64,000 bases of DNA from contig NC_087069.1 of NCBI RefSeq assembly GCF_963678635.1, positions 744,001 through 808,000 of the forward strand, in the 5' to 3' direction. The notes beneath the pieces were generated by a model. The model was given only the letters and a program-made list of their open reading frames with translations, had not been told where the DNA came from and did no database searches. Shown in pieces: positions 55,385-64,000 of this stretch (position 1 is the first letter of the stretch; each line of letters opens with the position of its first letter). Source of the stretch: Symsagittifera roscoffensis (Eukaryota > Xenacoelomorpha > Acoela > Convolutidae). A program made the position numbers and the translations under genes.

Positions 55385-58300
55385 ATGAGGCGGAGCAGGG
55401 TACCGGTAGCTGAAAAAAGACCTACCGAAGCAAAGTATAATTCGTCGCTACGCAAAACAACATCAATGGGCCCAAAGATAACAAAGAAGAACTTTTCAGT
55501 TAACATGGTCAGCACAAGGAGTACAGCGGAGAACAGAGCAAGAGAGGGCATGGAAGGGGAACGAGTAGAACCCACCATCGAGATTGATCTAGAGACACCT
55601 GATCAAAGTGTTGATGAAACAAGGAAAATAGCGACGGAGTCAACTCCAATGCCCAATGCAGAAGAACCAAACTCGAAACCCATAGAATTCTCACCAATAG
55701 ACAACGTGGAAGATGCAATAGGCAACACCGAAGAAACGGTGAAAGAAGACTCTCAAGTAAAAAAGACATCTTTTACAGAAAGGTTGGCGATGATGGTCGG
55801 AATAAAAACGAAAGAGAACGTAACTGAAGAACCAAAAGCTGAAAGAGCACGAACATTTGGAACAGTGAGCACGAAGACGACAGAAGCCAATCCGAGAGAG
55901 GGGCAAACTAGAGCAGAAGCGACGGCCGAAGAAAAACCGACGGCTGACCATGAAGAGGCTACTCTTGAGCTAGGTGACTTGATGGCGAAACTGAATCAGA
56001 TCGACAAAAAGCTGAAGCACAGCGAAGAGGACAGAGAAGTGATAAGAAAAGAATTAAGATACAACAAAAACGAGTATCTGGATAGTTATTTTAACCTGGC
56101 CAAGGCAACAGAAGAGAGACTCAAGGAAATGTCAGATAATGTAGAAACCACCAATGAAGAACGAGATAAGAACATCAAAAAAGATTTGCAACAGTTAAAA
56201 AACCGGTATGATGATGTCAACAGCCAATTAGGTAGCCTGGAAAAGAGAATGGACACAATGAGCAAAAATCAGGCCGAGAGTTCGTGTGCAATACAGGCGA
56301 AATTGGATGCAATCTTGAGTAATTCTACCTCACAAGAAAGACCGGCAGCGGATCGCGCGCAAGGCACCAGAGTTGACTTTGTGGAACCACAAAGGAACAA
56401 ACGGCAATCGACACCGTTGCCCTTAACCCGGGATACGGTGAGCATAGCACCAACAGCTGCTAAAACAATCATGAAGAATGGAATGTCAAGTACAACGACT
56501 GGTCCGGGGGACTCAACAGCTAACAGGAACGCAGGTCCGGATGCTATGACATGGGCAAACACTTGGGAGATGATGAACAGGACTCTAGAGGCCTTCGCCA
56601 CGAGGAACACTAACTCGAGCGATAGGAGAGATGGGAAATCAAGAAAAACATTCAAGAAGCCAAAAGAATTCAAAGACGACTCAGATGGATGCATTGACAC
56701 GTGGGTGGAAGTGATGAGATTACATCTAGAGCAAGACAACTTGAACGATGAAACACAAGCATGCACAGCCATACTCAGCAATTTAGAAGGCACAGCATTA
56801 AAATGCGTGGTTGCGAAGAAAGAAGAAGAACGCGATACCGCGGACAAGATCTTCGAGATATTGCTGAATCGATTCGGGTCAGGCATGAAGGGTCACCAAG
56901 CGATGTTGCGATTTGAAAAGAGAAGGCAGAGGGACGACGAGTCAATAGATCGGTTCCTAGATGATCTCGAGAGCTTGAGAAGAAGGAGTGACCCAGAGGA
57001 GTCGACAAACAGAAGAAACTTTAGCATTGCCTCGAAGTTCATTGATGGGGTAAAAAGTGACGACTTAAGGACAATGTTAGCAACATACTACACATTGTCG
57101 AAAGACAGCGCACCAACCCCAGAAGAAATGAGACAGAAATCAAGGGAATACATGCTGATGAAACCCAAGAAATACTCGTATTCAGAAAACAGGAACACGC
57201 AAGGGGGAAGTCAACCGCAGAGGTCGTCATGGTACAAACCTAGAGATGACATGGACAAGTGCAGATCATGCGCGAACTGCGGGTCGGCGGATCACCACGT
57301 GGCTGACTGCACAACATACAAACAAGGCATGAAGAGTCTAGGATATGCACCAGATGAGGAGGACATGAGCCAGATGGAGGAACACGAGTACTATAGTGGC
57401 TTAATCATCAAGATAGGCGCAAGATGCTTCTTCTGTAACCAGGAGGGGCACTTCCGAATGGATTGTCCCTTGTTCTGGGAAGCGGTCAAGGACCAGAGTC
57501 ACCCTAAACATAAGTTGGCATTAGCGGCGGTGCAGAATCAGCGGAACAGGCAAAACGAATTTGAATCGAGGAACTTAGGAGCACCAAGCATGGAATTGCC
57601 GACGAAGACAGTGAAAGCTGTATCACATGTTAATGATGCCATAGAATCCGCGGCAGGGAACTCTCTAGAGATAAATTATGAGAAAGCGGCGACGGAAGCA
57701 ATTGCCAAAGTGAAACAGGATCTGGCAGCGAAAGAAATAGAGCAACGACTAAAGCTGGAGATAGAAAGACAGAATTTTAACGAAGCATTAACCGGATCGA
57801 AACAAATACCAGAGGCTGTACCGGGCTCAACAAAGACCGGGAATTGCAATACTGTGAAAATGGTGACAGGTAAGCCTTTTGGCATATCGAAAATCGGGGC
57901 AAGGATAATGTCGATAATCACAGTGGGCGGCCACGAGGTAACCAGAAACTTGAGCGAGCCGAGCGACCAGACAATAATGCACATTGACGTGTATGCAGAC
58001 TATTTGAGTGGTATAAGCCCACAAACGACTTCTAGAGCACTGAGAGCACTACTCATGAGAGGGGGCAGCAAGTCGGTACGTGTTGATAGCAGATATACTG
58101 AAGTTTACGGTCCACACGAGGTGATGCTAAATATAGATGGGATTAACATCTATACCAAGACAATGATAACATGTGACGAAGACCTAATTGGACAAATCTA
58201 CGTAGGGAAAGAAGAATTGAAAGTGAGATCGATTGGACACTGCGCCATGCTTGAGGAAGATGCAATGCACATCGGGACGGAGGCAGATGTGACAGGGCAC

Positions 58301-61300
58301 GTGCTGGATATAAGTGGCAAAAAGACTCAGTTGCGTGGGTTGCTTGACACGGGAGCAGTCTTGAGCGTTATACCAATCGAAACTTGGGAGAAGATGGGCT
58401 TTGACAAAGGTGACTTGATAGACTCGAGAATACGGCTGTCAGCTGCAAACAAAGGGACCCTACGGGTGCTGGGCAGGACGCCGATAATAGCCCTCAATTT
58501 GGGGGAACGTAACCTGTGGATGAGCTTTATCGTGGTAGAAAACCTAGATGAATCTGACCAATTCATTTTGTGCAGAGACTTCATCAGGAAATTCGACGTA
58601 ACGATTGATTTAAATAACGCAATGTTCAGGATACGGAACCCGGATAGGAGGTACGCAATCAAACCGGTAAATTTAATAATGGTAAATGAAAACAAAGCAC
58701 CGGTATTCTTGAGTAGGAGGGTGAGGCTAAAAGCTAATGAAGCGGCAATCGTAAGTTTGAGGATGAAAAATTACAATGAACTAAGTGACAACAAGCAAGT
58801 GTGCATAGTTCCGAATCCTAATAGTCAAAGTGCTGCTGTTTTAGGAAGATCATTTTCGATAACGAAGAGCGGCCTCTGCGTCAGTGTCTTGTTGAATACC
58901 CTTGATATACCGATCACGATACAGGGAGGGAGGAAACTGGGATATGCTTTACCGGTTAAAACTCGATATGAAACAATTGAGAACTCAAAACAAAATGAAG
59001 TTGTTGATTGTCCCAATCACAGGGACAAAATTTGTATCTTGAGACGATTGCAGAAAATAAAAGATTCTTCAGGTCTTATTAAATCACTTAAGTCAGAAAC
59101 GGATGATGGTCTTTCGAGCTGTTCGAACTTTCCAGAGCGACCCACACTAGATGAAATGCAAAATGAAAAACCGGTTCTGCCGGAGATTGAACATTTGAGG
59201 GGCAAACTGAAAGATGAACAGCTCGAAGCCATCAAGGACGTACTAGAGCGGAACGAGGATGTTTTTTCGAGGCATAAGGCGGATATCGGGTGTTGCAATT
59301 TCGTTGAGCATGAAATAGAACTTGAGGAAAACGCGGTACCACACAGGGAGGGGGCGAGGCGCATGACCCCACACAAATCGGACGCGTGTAGAAAAGAGAT
59401 CGAGACGTTACTAGAGTATGACATGATAGAGCCATCCAAGTCACCGTGGGCGTGTGGAGTAGTGATGGCCAAAAAGAAAGGCGACCAGTTGAGGTTTTGT
59501 TGTGACTTTCGATACCTGAACTCCGTCACGGTGAAGGATGCCTATCCCATACCTAGGATTGATGAGAGCCTCTCGAAGTTAGGTGATGCAAAATTTTTTA
59601 CGACTCTTGATTTAGGCTCGGCCTTTTGGCAAGTACCACTAAGGAAGCAGGACAGGGACAAGACAGGGTTTGCCTGCGAGTTGGGTCTGTTTCAATGGAA
59701 ACGGATGCCGTTTGGACTTTGCAATGTCACAGCCACGTTTCAGCGGTTGATGGCACACGCGCTGATAGGCGTAACGAAGAAGTATGGCAACCTGGTAATG
59801 TGCTACGTGGATGACGTGGTAATAGCGACACCAACACTGGAAGACCACATTGAGAGACTAGACGAAGTGTTTGCATGCATGAAGATGTCGGGGCTAAAGT
59901 GTAAACCATCAAAGTGCGAGATACTCAAGGACTCAATAAAATACTTGGGCAGGATGGTAGACAAGCACGGCATCAGACCTGATACGGACGCCGTGGAAGC
60001 AGTCCTGACCTGGAAATCACCGAAGACAGAGCACCAGTTGATGAGCTTCCTGGGTTTCGCTAACTATTATAGAGAGTTAATCAAAGGCTATGCAGACAAG
60101 GTATACCCGATGCAACAATTAATGAGACACAAGGGCAAGAAGTTCACGTGGAACAACGCAGCAGAAGAGTCATTCCAGAGGATAAAGAAAGAGCTATGTG
60201 AGGCACCAGTACTGGGTATGCCGACTGAGAAAGGGATGTACGTGCTGGACACGGATGCGTCGGTGGTCGCGATTTCTGGGATTCTCCACCAAGAACAAGA
60301 ATGGAATGGGAAGACAGTCTTGAGACCAATAGCGTACGGGAGCAAAGTCCTGAGTGACACGGAAATGAAGTACGGAGCACCGAAAGCTGAGATGTTCGCG
60401 GTGGTTACCTTTGTCGAGAAATACAGGGCATACCTGGGCAGTGAGCCATTCAAGTTGCGAGTCGACAACAGAGCACTGAGCTGGCTGAAAACGTACTCAA
60501 TGGACCAAAGTTACATTGGGAGGTGGATAGTTCGCCTGGACGGATACAACATGATAATTGAGCATAGAACGCGAGATAAACATCAGAATGCCGACAGCTT
60601 GAGTAAGAAGACGGAGTTCTATGAGAGACAAGAGCAAAGAGAAGCAGACAGACCTGAAATCAAAGATGGCTTCTCATTCATGGACAAGGAAACGTACGAC
60701 AGTCTTCCACTCACGAGATGGCTGGACAAGTCAGGCAAACCGATAGAAGATCATCCTGAATTGCCTAAAGAGCCTCCAGAGAGGACCATCTTGAGGAAGA
60801 GCAAGAGGATTCCGATTGAGATTATACTCAAGTCGAAGATCGTGAAGGAGACGCTCAAGGCAAAAGGCTATGATCTTAACCAGGTGGAAGCAGGAACTGC
60901 ACAGATAGATGATGACTTAATGAGGTTGCTCGAGAAACTATCAGATGATAAGCCCGTGATCCAGGAGAAGGGTACAGAGAAACCGGAATTCACTATACTT
61001 CGGAGAAAAGAGACAGTGAACGATACTGACTCATCAAGAGGAAGCGTCACTGACAGCAAAGATGTCGTGCGGTCACTAGTTGACAAAATCCCCGAAGACA
61101 TTATGGAGCAGACCAGGGTTAGGAAAAAGAAAGTGACGTTCAAGGAAGATACTGAACACCTGGGACCAGGTCAAGAGTCCGGGGAGTGTTCCAGGTTCAC
61201 GGAAGAAGGAACCGGAGAAGGAAAATTGTCCGGGGAACGTGAAGGATGGGATGAAGACTCGGATGAGAGCAGCGAAAACCAGGACAGTCTGTGCATGATA

Positions 61301-64000
61301 CTGGCGGAAGAGAAGACAAGGCACCACGACAGGGAGTTACAGACGGATCCATCATCAGGAATGTACAATCTGGAGATACAGGAGATACGAGGTGGTGAGG
61401 AACTTGAGAGAATTGCGGTTTCAAGGAAGCCATACAGAGAACTATCATGCAACTCAAACGTCAGAACAAATCTGGTGCCAGAAGATGATATGAAAATCGT
61501 GAAAAGGATGATATGCGTGAAGCTGAGTGATGACATCCACAAACCTGGTGAGATGAATGGACAGATCATGGCGCTAAAGGAGCATGTCAAGGCAAGATAT
61601 AGGCTGTCAGACCTAATAAGAGCCCAAAAGAATGACAAAATGACAAGTAACCTCTCCAAATGGATCCAGTCGGGGGTCAAGGAGAAGGGGGAACTCGAGG
61701 AAGACAGCTACAAGATCTTGAGCCAGTTCTACAAAGAGAAAAAAGACTTACTCTACCACACAGCTGATGGGGTGGTAGCATGCAAGAGGAAAGATGAGGA
61801 GAAGATATTACACAAACACAACCTCATCATACTGCCACAGTTGTATCAAACGGAGGTGCTTTTCAGATCGCACGACCAGATGGGCCACCAGGGGATAGAC
61901 AAAGTACAACAAAGGATACTTCACAGGTTTGATTGGCCAGGAATGAGAAAAGCTTGCGAGAGATGGGTGAATGCCTGCCTGGCATGTCTCCAGGTAAAAG
62001 ACCCAAGGAAGATGAAGTTTCCCCTCAAGTCCGTTGAGAGCTCAGAGTTCAATGAAGTGGTGCAGATAGACCATCAAAAAATCTGCATGACGGAGTCGGG
62101 ATATAACCAGATACTGGTTATAATAGATCACTTCACAAAGTTGGCGGAAGCGGTCCCGTGCCAAACAGCCTCGGCCGAGGAGACATGTGATCATCTGATA
62201 ACGCATTGGATATCGCGGTATGGTTGTCCAATGACTTTCCAGTCGGACAACGGCAAAGCTTTTGTAGGGGACTTGACAAAAGAATTGATGAAGAGATCGC
62301 ACATTGCTCAAGCACACTCGACAACCTATCATCCACAGACCAATGGGTTGGTAGAGAGACAAAACAGGACACTGGTCAACATGTTAAGGGTGTACTGCTC
62401 AAGATACATGACGGACTGGGACAAATACCTGCCACAGGTAGTAGGAGCCTACAACAGTACACAGCACTCAACTACGGGCATCAGTCCTTTCATGATGTTG
62501 ACGGGCAGGGAGAGAGCAATGCCTCTGACATTCTTTTACCCGGAATACGAAGGGAAAAGGACGTCGCCTCAGGCATACGTGAAAGAAGCGATCAAAAGAC
62601 AACAGGAATTGAACGAGCTATGCAGGAGGAACACGGCGCAAGCGCAAATGAGGCAACGCAGGAAATACGACAAAAAAATATTACGAGCAAAGCCATATGA
62701 AGTGGGCCAATACGTGTGGGTCTTCCAAAATGTCATACCGCCCAAGGGAACAAAGAAACTACTCAAGAAGTGGAGGGGACCAATCATGATAACGGAGGTT
62801 CATCAACAAGGACGGTTCTATCGCTTGAGTACTGGGCGAGCGGCACATTATGAAAATCTGAAGCCTCACGTCCCGTCTCCAGAGGATTGGTGCATACCGA
62901 AAGACATGGAGGGTCTTGAGTACCTGGTGGTAGAGCCAGCGTGTGAAGTGAATGAGAAAGGCACTAGAGAGAAAAATGATGGTAATGAGAACTTGAGTTT
63001 GGACGACAATGAAAAGATAGGAGTGGAGTCTGATGCAGGATCATTTGTAGAAGAAGACTGGAACGACCCGGAGCAAGACGAGGTGCCGAAATGGATGGAA
63101 CCGGATCGAACAACACCACCGGAAACCAGGACTGGCAATCGTAAACGCACAGGCATGAGGTACAACAGGTACGGGGATGACTTCTTGATCGATAAGATAC
63201 AACCAGACAAATTGGGCGAGGAATTACTGAAGGCAGGCGAACTGGAAGCTGGAGAGGAATGGCAGGTCATTGACGATGGTGGTCATTATCCGCAGGATGA
63301 TTACTCAACGCCAGAAGTAGGAACGGATCTCGAACAGAGTGAGATAAAGAGGAGGGAGAACACGAACTTGAGGATTCTAGAGTGGATGCGTGATGTCAAA
63401 GACGAGAGCCGCGAAGGACAAAGCATTCAGCAAGTCGATGTATCAGCAGCAAATTACATGAAGACAGAGGACCCTCTTTTCGGATGGACGGCAACAGACA
63501 GGCCACTGGACATTCCTCAGGACAATTCAGACCCGACAACATCGACGGGGACGTCGATAAATATTTTTGTCCGGGGAGTGGGGGTAGGACTTACCCACAC
63601 CGAAAATTTGATGATAAAGAAGCTCAAGGAAGTGAGAGAAACGAGCGAATTGGAACTGGAGGAAGAAGAGCCAGAGCCTACTATAGGTCGGAATTTCAAA
63701 ACGAAATTCGAAATACCCAATGAATACTCGGAGAACATCAAAAATCTGAAGCCTCACGTCCCGTCTCCAGAGGATTGGTGCATACCGAAAGACATGGAGG
63801 GTCTTGAGTACCTGGTGGTAGAGCCAGCGTGTGAAGTGAATGAGAAAGGCACTAGAGAGAAAAATGATGGTAATGAGAACTTGAGTTTGGACGACAATGA
63901 AAATATAGGAGTGGAGTCTGATGCAGGATCATTTGTAGAAGAAAACAGGACCAGCGCGATCTGCATCACGGCGGACATGAGTTTCAGATCAAGATTGGAA
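55385..64000 (+). CDS. gag-pol: Ty3/gypsy Gag-Pol polyprotein, open at window edge
   Basis: One uninterrupted frame from ATG at 55385 (in-frame stop upstream at 55373) to base 64000: 2,872 codons and no stop, so partial at the 3' end. Layout by residue: an acidic N-terminus; a coiled coil about 195-292; a capsid-like Gag region about 421-570 (KKPKEFKDDSDGCIDTW, RFLDDLESLRRR); two CX2CX4HX4C zinc knuckles at 629-642 and 681-694; protease with LLDTGA (catalytic DTG at 988-990); RT about 1318-1570 (LDLGSAFWQ with D1409, YVDD 1474-1477); RNase H about 1615-1745 (DTDAS from D1622, AEMFAVV, VDNRAL, KHQNADSLS); a charged spacer of about 400 residues; and integrase with H2163/H2168/C2198/C2201 zinc ligands and D2229-D2288-E2324 (D,D35E). 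A WRGP motif near 2463 recalls the GPY/F module; no chromodomain is visible. The tail is acidic and partly duplicated. All catalytic residues I could place are present, so the copy may be young. Gag and Pol share one frame without a shift. No splice or frameshift signal is needed. Confidence 0.95.
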   Translation, partial: MRRSRVPVAEKRPTEAKYNSSLRKTTSMGPKITKKNFSVNMVSTRSTAENRAREGMEGERVEPTIEIDLETPDQSVDETRKIATESTPMPNAEEPNSKPIEFSPIDNVEDAIGNTEETVKEDSQVKKTSFTERLAMMVGIKTKENVTEEPKAERARTFGTVSTKTTEANPREGQTRAEATAEEKPTADHEEATLELGDLMAKLNQIDKKLKHSEEDREVIRKELRYNKNEYLDSYFNLAKATEERLKEMSDNVETTNEERDKNIKKDLQQLKNRYDDVNSQLGSLEKRMDTMSKNQAESSCAIQAKLDAILSNSTSQERPAADRAQGTRVDFVEPQRNKRQSTPLPLTRDTVSIAPTAAKTIMKNGMSSTTTGPGDSTANRNAGPDAMTWANTWEMMNRTLEAFATRNTNSSDRRDGKSRKTFKKPKEFKDDSDGCIDTWVEVMRLHLEQDNLNDETQACTAILSNLEGTALKCVVAKKEEERDTADKIFEILLNRFGSGMKGHQAMLRFEKRRQRDDESIDRFLDDLESLRRRSDPEESTNRRNFSIASKFIDGVKSDDLRTMLATYYTLSKDSAPTPEEMRQKSREYMLMKPKKYSYSENRNTQGGSQPQRSSWYKPRDDMDKCRSCANCGSADHHVADCTTYKQGMKSLGYAPDEEDMSQMEEHEYYSGLIIKIGARCFFCNQEGHFRMDCPLFWEAVKDQSHPKHKLALAAVQNQRNRQNEFESRNLGAPSMELPTKTVKAVSHVNDAIESAAGNSLEINYEKAATEAIAKVKQDLAAKEIEQRLKLEIERQNFNEALTGSKQIPEAVPGSTKTGNCNTVKMVTGKPFGISKIGARIMSIITVGGHEVTRNLSEPSDQTIMHIDVYADYLSGISPQTTSRALRALLMRGGSKSVRVDSRYTEVYGPHEVMLNIDGINIYTKTMITCDEDLIGQIYVGKEELKVRSIGHCAMLEEDAMHIGTEADVTGHVLDISGKKTQLRGLLDTGAVLSVIPIETWEKMGFDKGDLIDSRIRLSAANKGTLRVLGRTPIIALNLGERNLWMSFIVVENLDESDQFILCRDFIRKFDVTIDLNNAMFRIRNPDRRYAIKPVNLIMVNENKAPVFLSRRVRLKANEAAIVSLRMKNYNELSDNKQVCIVPNPNSQSAAVLGRSFSITKSGLCVSVLLNTLDIPITIQGGRKLGYALPVKTRYETIENSKQNEVVDCPNHRDKICILRRLQKIKDSSGLIKSLKSETDDGLSSCSNFPERPTLDEMQNEKPVLPEIEHLRGKLKDEQLEAIKDVLERNEDVFSRHKADIGCCNFVEHEIELEENAVPHREGARRMTPHKSDACRKEIETLLEYDMIEPSKSPWACGVVMAKKKGDQLRFCCDFRYLNSVTVKDAYPIPRIDESLSKLGDAKFFTTLDLGSAFWQVPLRKQDRDKTGFACELGLFQWKRMPFGLCNVTATFQRLMAHALIGVTKKYGNLVMCYVDDVVIATPTLEDHIERLDEVFACMKMSGLKCKPSKCEILKDSIKYLGRMVDKHGIRPDTDAVEAVLTWKSPKTEHQLMSFLGFANYYRELIKGYADKVYPMQQLMRHKGKKFTWNNAAEESFQRIKKELCEAPVLGMPTEKGMYVLDTDASVVAISGILHQEQEWNGKTVLRPIAYGSKVLSDTEMKYGAPKAEMFAVVTFVEKYRAYLGSEPFKLRVDNRALSWLKTYSMDQSYIGRWIVRLDGYNMIIEHRTRDKHQNADSLSKKTEFYERQEQREADRPEIKDGFSFMDKETYDSLPLTRWLDKSGKPIEDHPELPKEPPERTILRKSKRIPIEIILKSKIVKETLKAKGYDLNQVEAGTAQIDDDLMRLLEKLSDDKPVIQEKGTEKPEFTILRRKETVNDTDSSRGSVTDSKDVVRSLVDKIPEDIMEQTRVRKKKVTFKEDTEHLGPGQESGECSRFTEEGTGEGKLSGEREGWDEDSDESSENQDSLCMILAEEKTRHHDRELQTDPSSGMYNLEIQEIRGGEELERIAVSRKPYRELSCNSNVRTNLVPEDDMKIVKRMICVKLSDDIHKPGEMNGQIMALKEHVKARYRLSDLIRAQKNDKMTSNLSKWIQSGVKEKGELEEDSYKILSQFYKEKKDLLYHTADGVVACKRKDEEKILHKHNLIILPQLYQTEVLFRSHDQMGHQGIDKVQQRILHRFDWPGMRKACERWVNACLACLQVKDPRKMKFPLKSVESSEFNEVVQIDHQKICMTESGYNQILVIIDHFTKLAEAVPCQTASAEETCDHLITHWISRYGCPMTFQSDNGKAFVGDLTKELMKRSHIAQAHSTTYHPQTNGLVERQNRTLVNMLRVYCSRYMTDWDKYLPQVVGAYNSTQHSTTGISPFMMLTGRERAMPLTFFYPEYEGKRTSPQAYVKEAIKRQQELNELCRRNTAQAQMRQRRKYDKKILRAKPYEVGQYVWVFQNVIPPKGTKKLLKKWRGPIMITEVHQQGRFYRLSTGRAAHYENLKPHVPSPEDWCIPKDMEGLEYLVVEPACEVNEKGTREKNDGNENLSLDDNEKIGVESDAGSFVEEDWNDPEQDEVPKWMEPDRTTPPETRTGNRKRTGMRYNRYGDDFLIDKIQPDKLGEELLKAGELEAGEEWQVIDDGGHYPQDDYSTPEVGTDLEQSEIKRRENTNLRILEWMRDVKDESREGQSIQQVDVSAANYMKTEDPLFGWTATDRPLDIPQDNSDPTTSTGTSINIFVRGVGVGLTHTENLMIKKLKEVRETSELELEEEEPEPTIGRNFKTKFEIPNEYSENIKNLKPHVPSPEDWCIPKDMEGLEYLVVEPACEVNEKGTREKNDGNENLSLDDNENIGVESDAGSFVEENRTSAICITADMSFRSRLE
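62853..63055 (+). repeat. In-frame duplicated segment, copy 1
   Basis: Directly after the integrase GPY/F-like region. The same 203 bases occur at 63741-63943, offset 888 bp (296 codons), with one difference (G at 63016, T at 63904; Lys to Asn). It encodes NLKPHVPSPEDWCIPKD onward to GSFVEE. Confidence 0.97.
63741..63943 (+). repeat. In-frame duplicated segment, copy 2
   Basis: Partner of 62853-63055. After it the sequences diverge at once (GAAGAAGACTGG against GAAGAAAACAGG), and the frame continues to the window end with NRTSAICITADMS. Confidence 0.97.

Noticed and set aside
55509-63978. Numerous minus-strand open frames of 60-205 codons (for example 56269-56886, 61171-61680)
   Set aside because: They lie opposite the continuous plus-strand Gag-Pol frame, which has recognisable catalytic motifs throughout; the minus frames show only serine/leucine-rich antisense sequence.

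Overview
This window is repeat-dense, AT-rich DNA from an animal nuclear genome, most likely an invertebrate. The evidence is intron-bearing coding sequence with GT/AG borders, Ty3/gypsy, BEL/Pao, Penelope-like (PLE) and non-LTR (LINE) retroelements, small inverted-repeat DNA elements, satellites and minisatellites. Nothing looks bacterial or organellar. The species cannot be named from the sequence. Only one plausible host gene is visible: a two-exon gene at 32111-36004 (+) for a small membrane protein of about 128 residues. Nearly all other recognisable coding sequence is retroelement-derived.

Layout. 1-1680: a degenerate satellite with a ~76-bp period. 2964-25978: a minus-strand mosaic of LTR elements sharing one LTR family. 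LTR copies lie at 11275-12379 and 18770-19885, with fragments at 2964-3240 and 25828-25978. The lowest element (A) is a decayed Ty3/gypsy element with gag, zinc knuckle, protease, RT, RNase H and integrase. The middle one (B) holds repeated gypsy gag-PR-RT(N) cassettes fused to a BEL/Pao integrase. The upper one (C) is a decayed BEL/Pao pol. A long palindrome lies beside each primer-binding site. 27005-36100: members of a short inverted-repeat (MITE-like) family, a pair of 0.88-kb direct repeats (one with the MITE inserted, one with the empty site), the host gene, and a decayed LINE in its intron. 36560-42000: further decayed plus-strand LINE fragments.

43.2-64.0 kb: an inverted, decayed and internally deleted copy of a Ty3/gypsy family (about 43.25-48.24 kb, minus). 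Next is a frameshifted PLE with an RT and a GIY-YIG endonuclease (49429-51681, minus), bordered by related direct repeats. Last is a much better preserved plus-strand member of the same gypsy family. Its leader carries a 70-bp tandem repeat, G-runs and a GTCTTGGGAC minisatellite. Its Gag-Pol reading frame stays open from 55385 to the window end (2,872 codons, no stop) and includes capsid-like, two-zinc-knuckle, protease, RT, RNase H and integrase parts with intact catalytic motifs. Its 3' end, stop codon and 3' LTR lie beyond the window.

All family assignments come from reading translated motifs by eye; no database search was possible. Domain edges and LTR ends are approximate unless stated.
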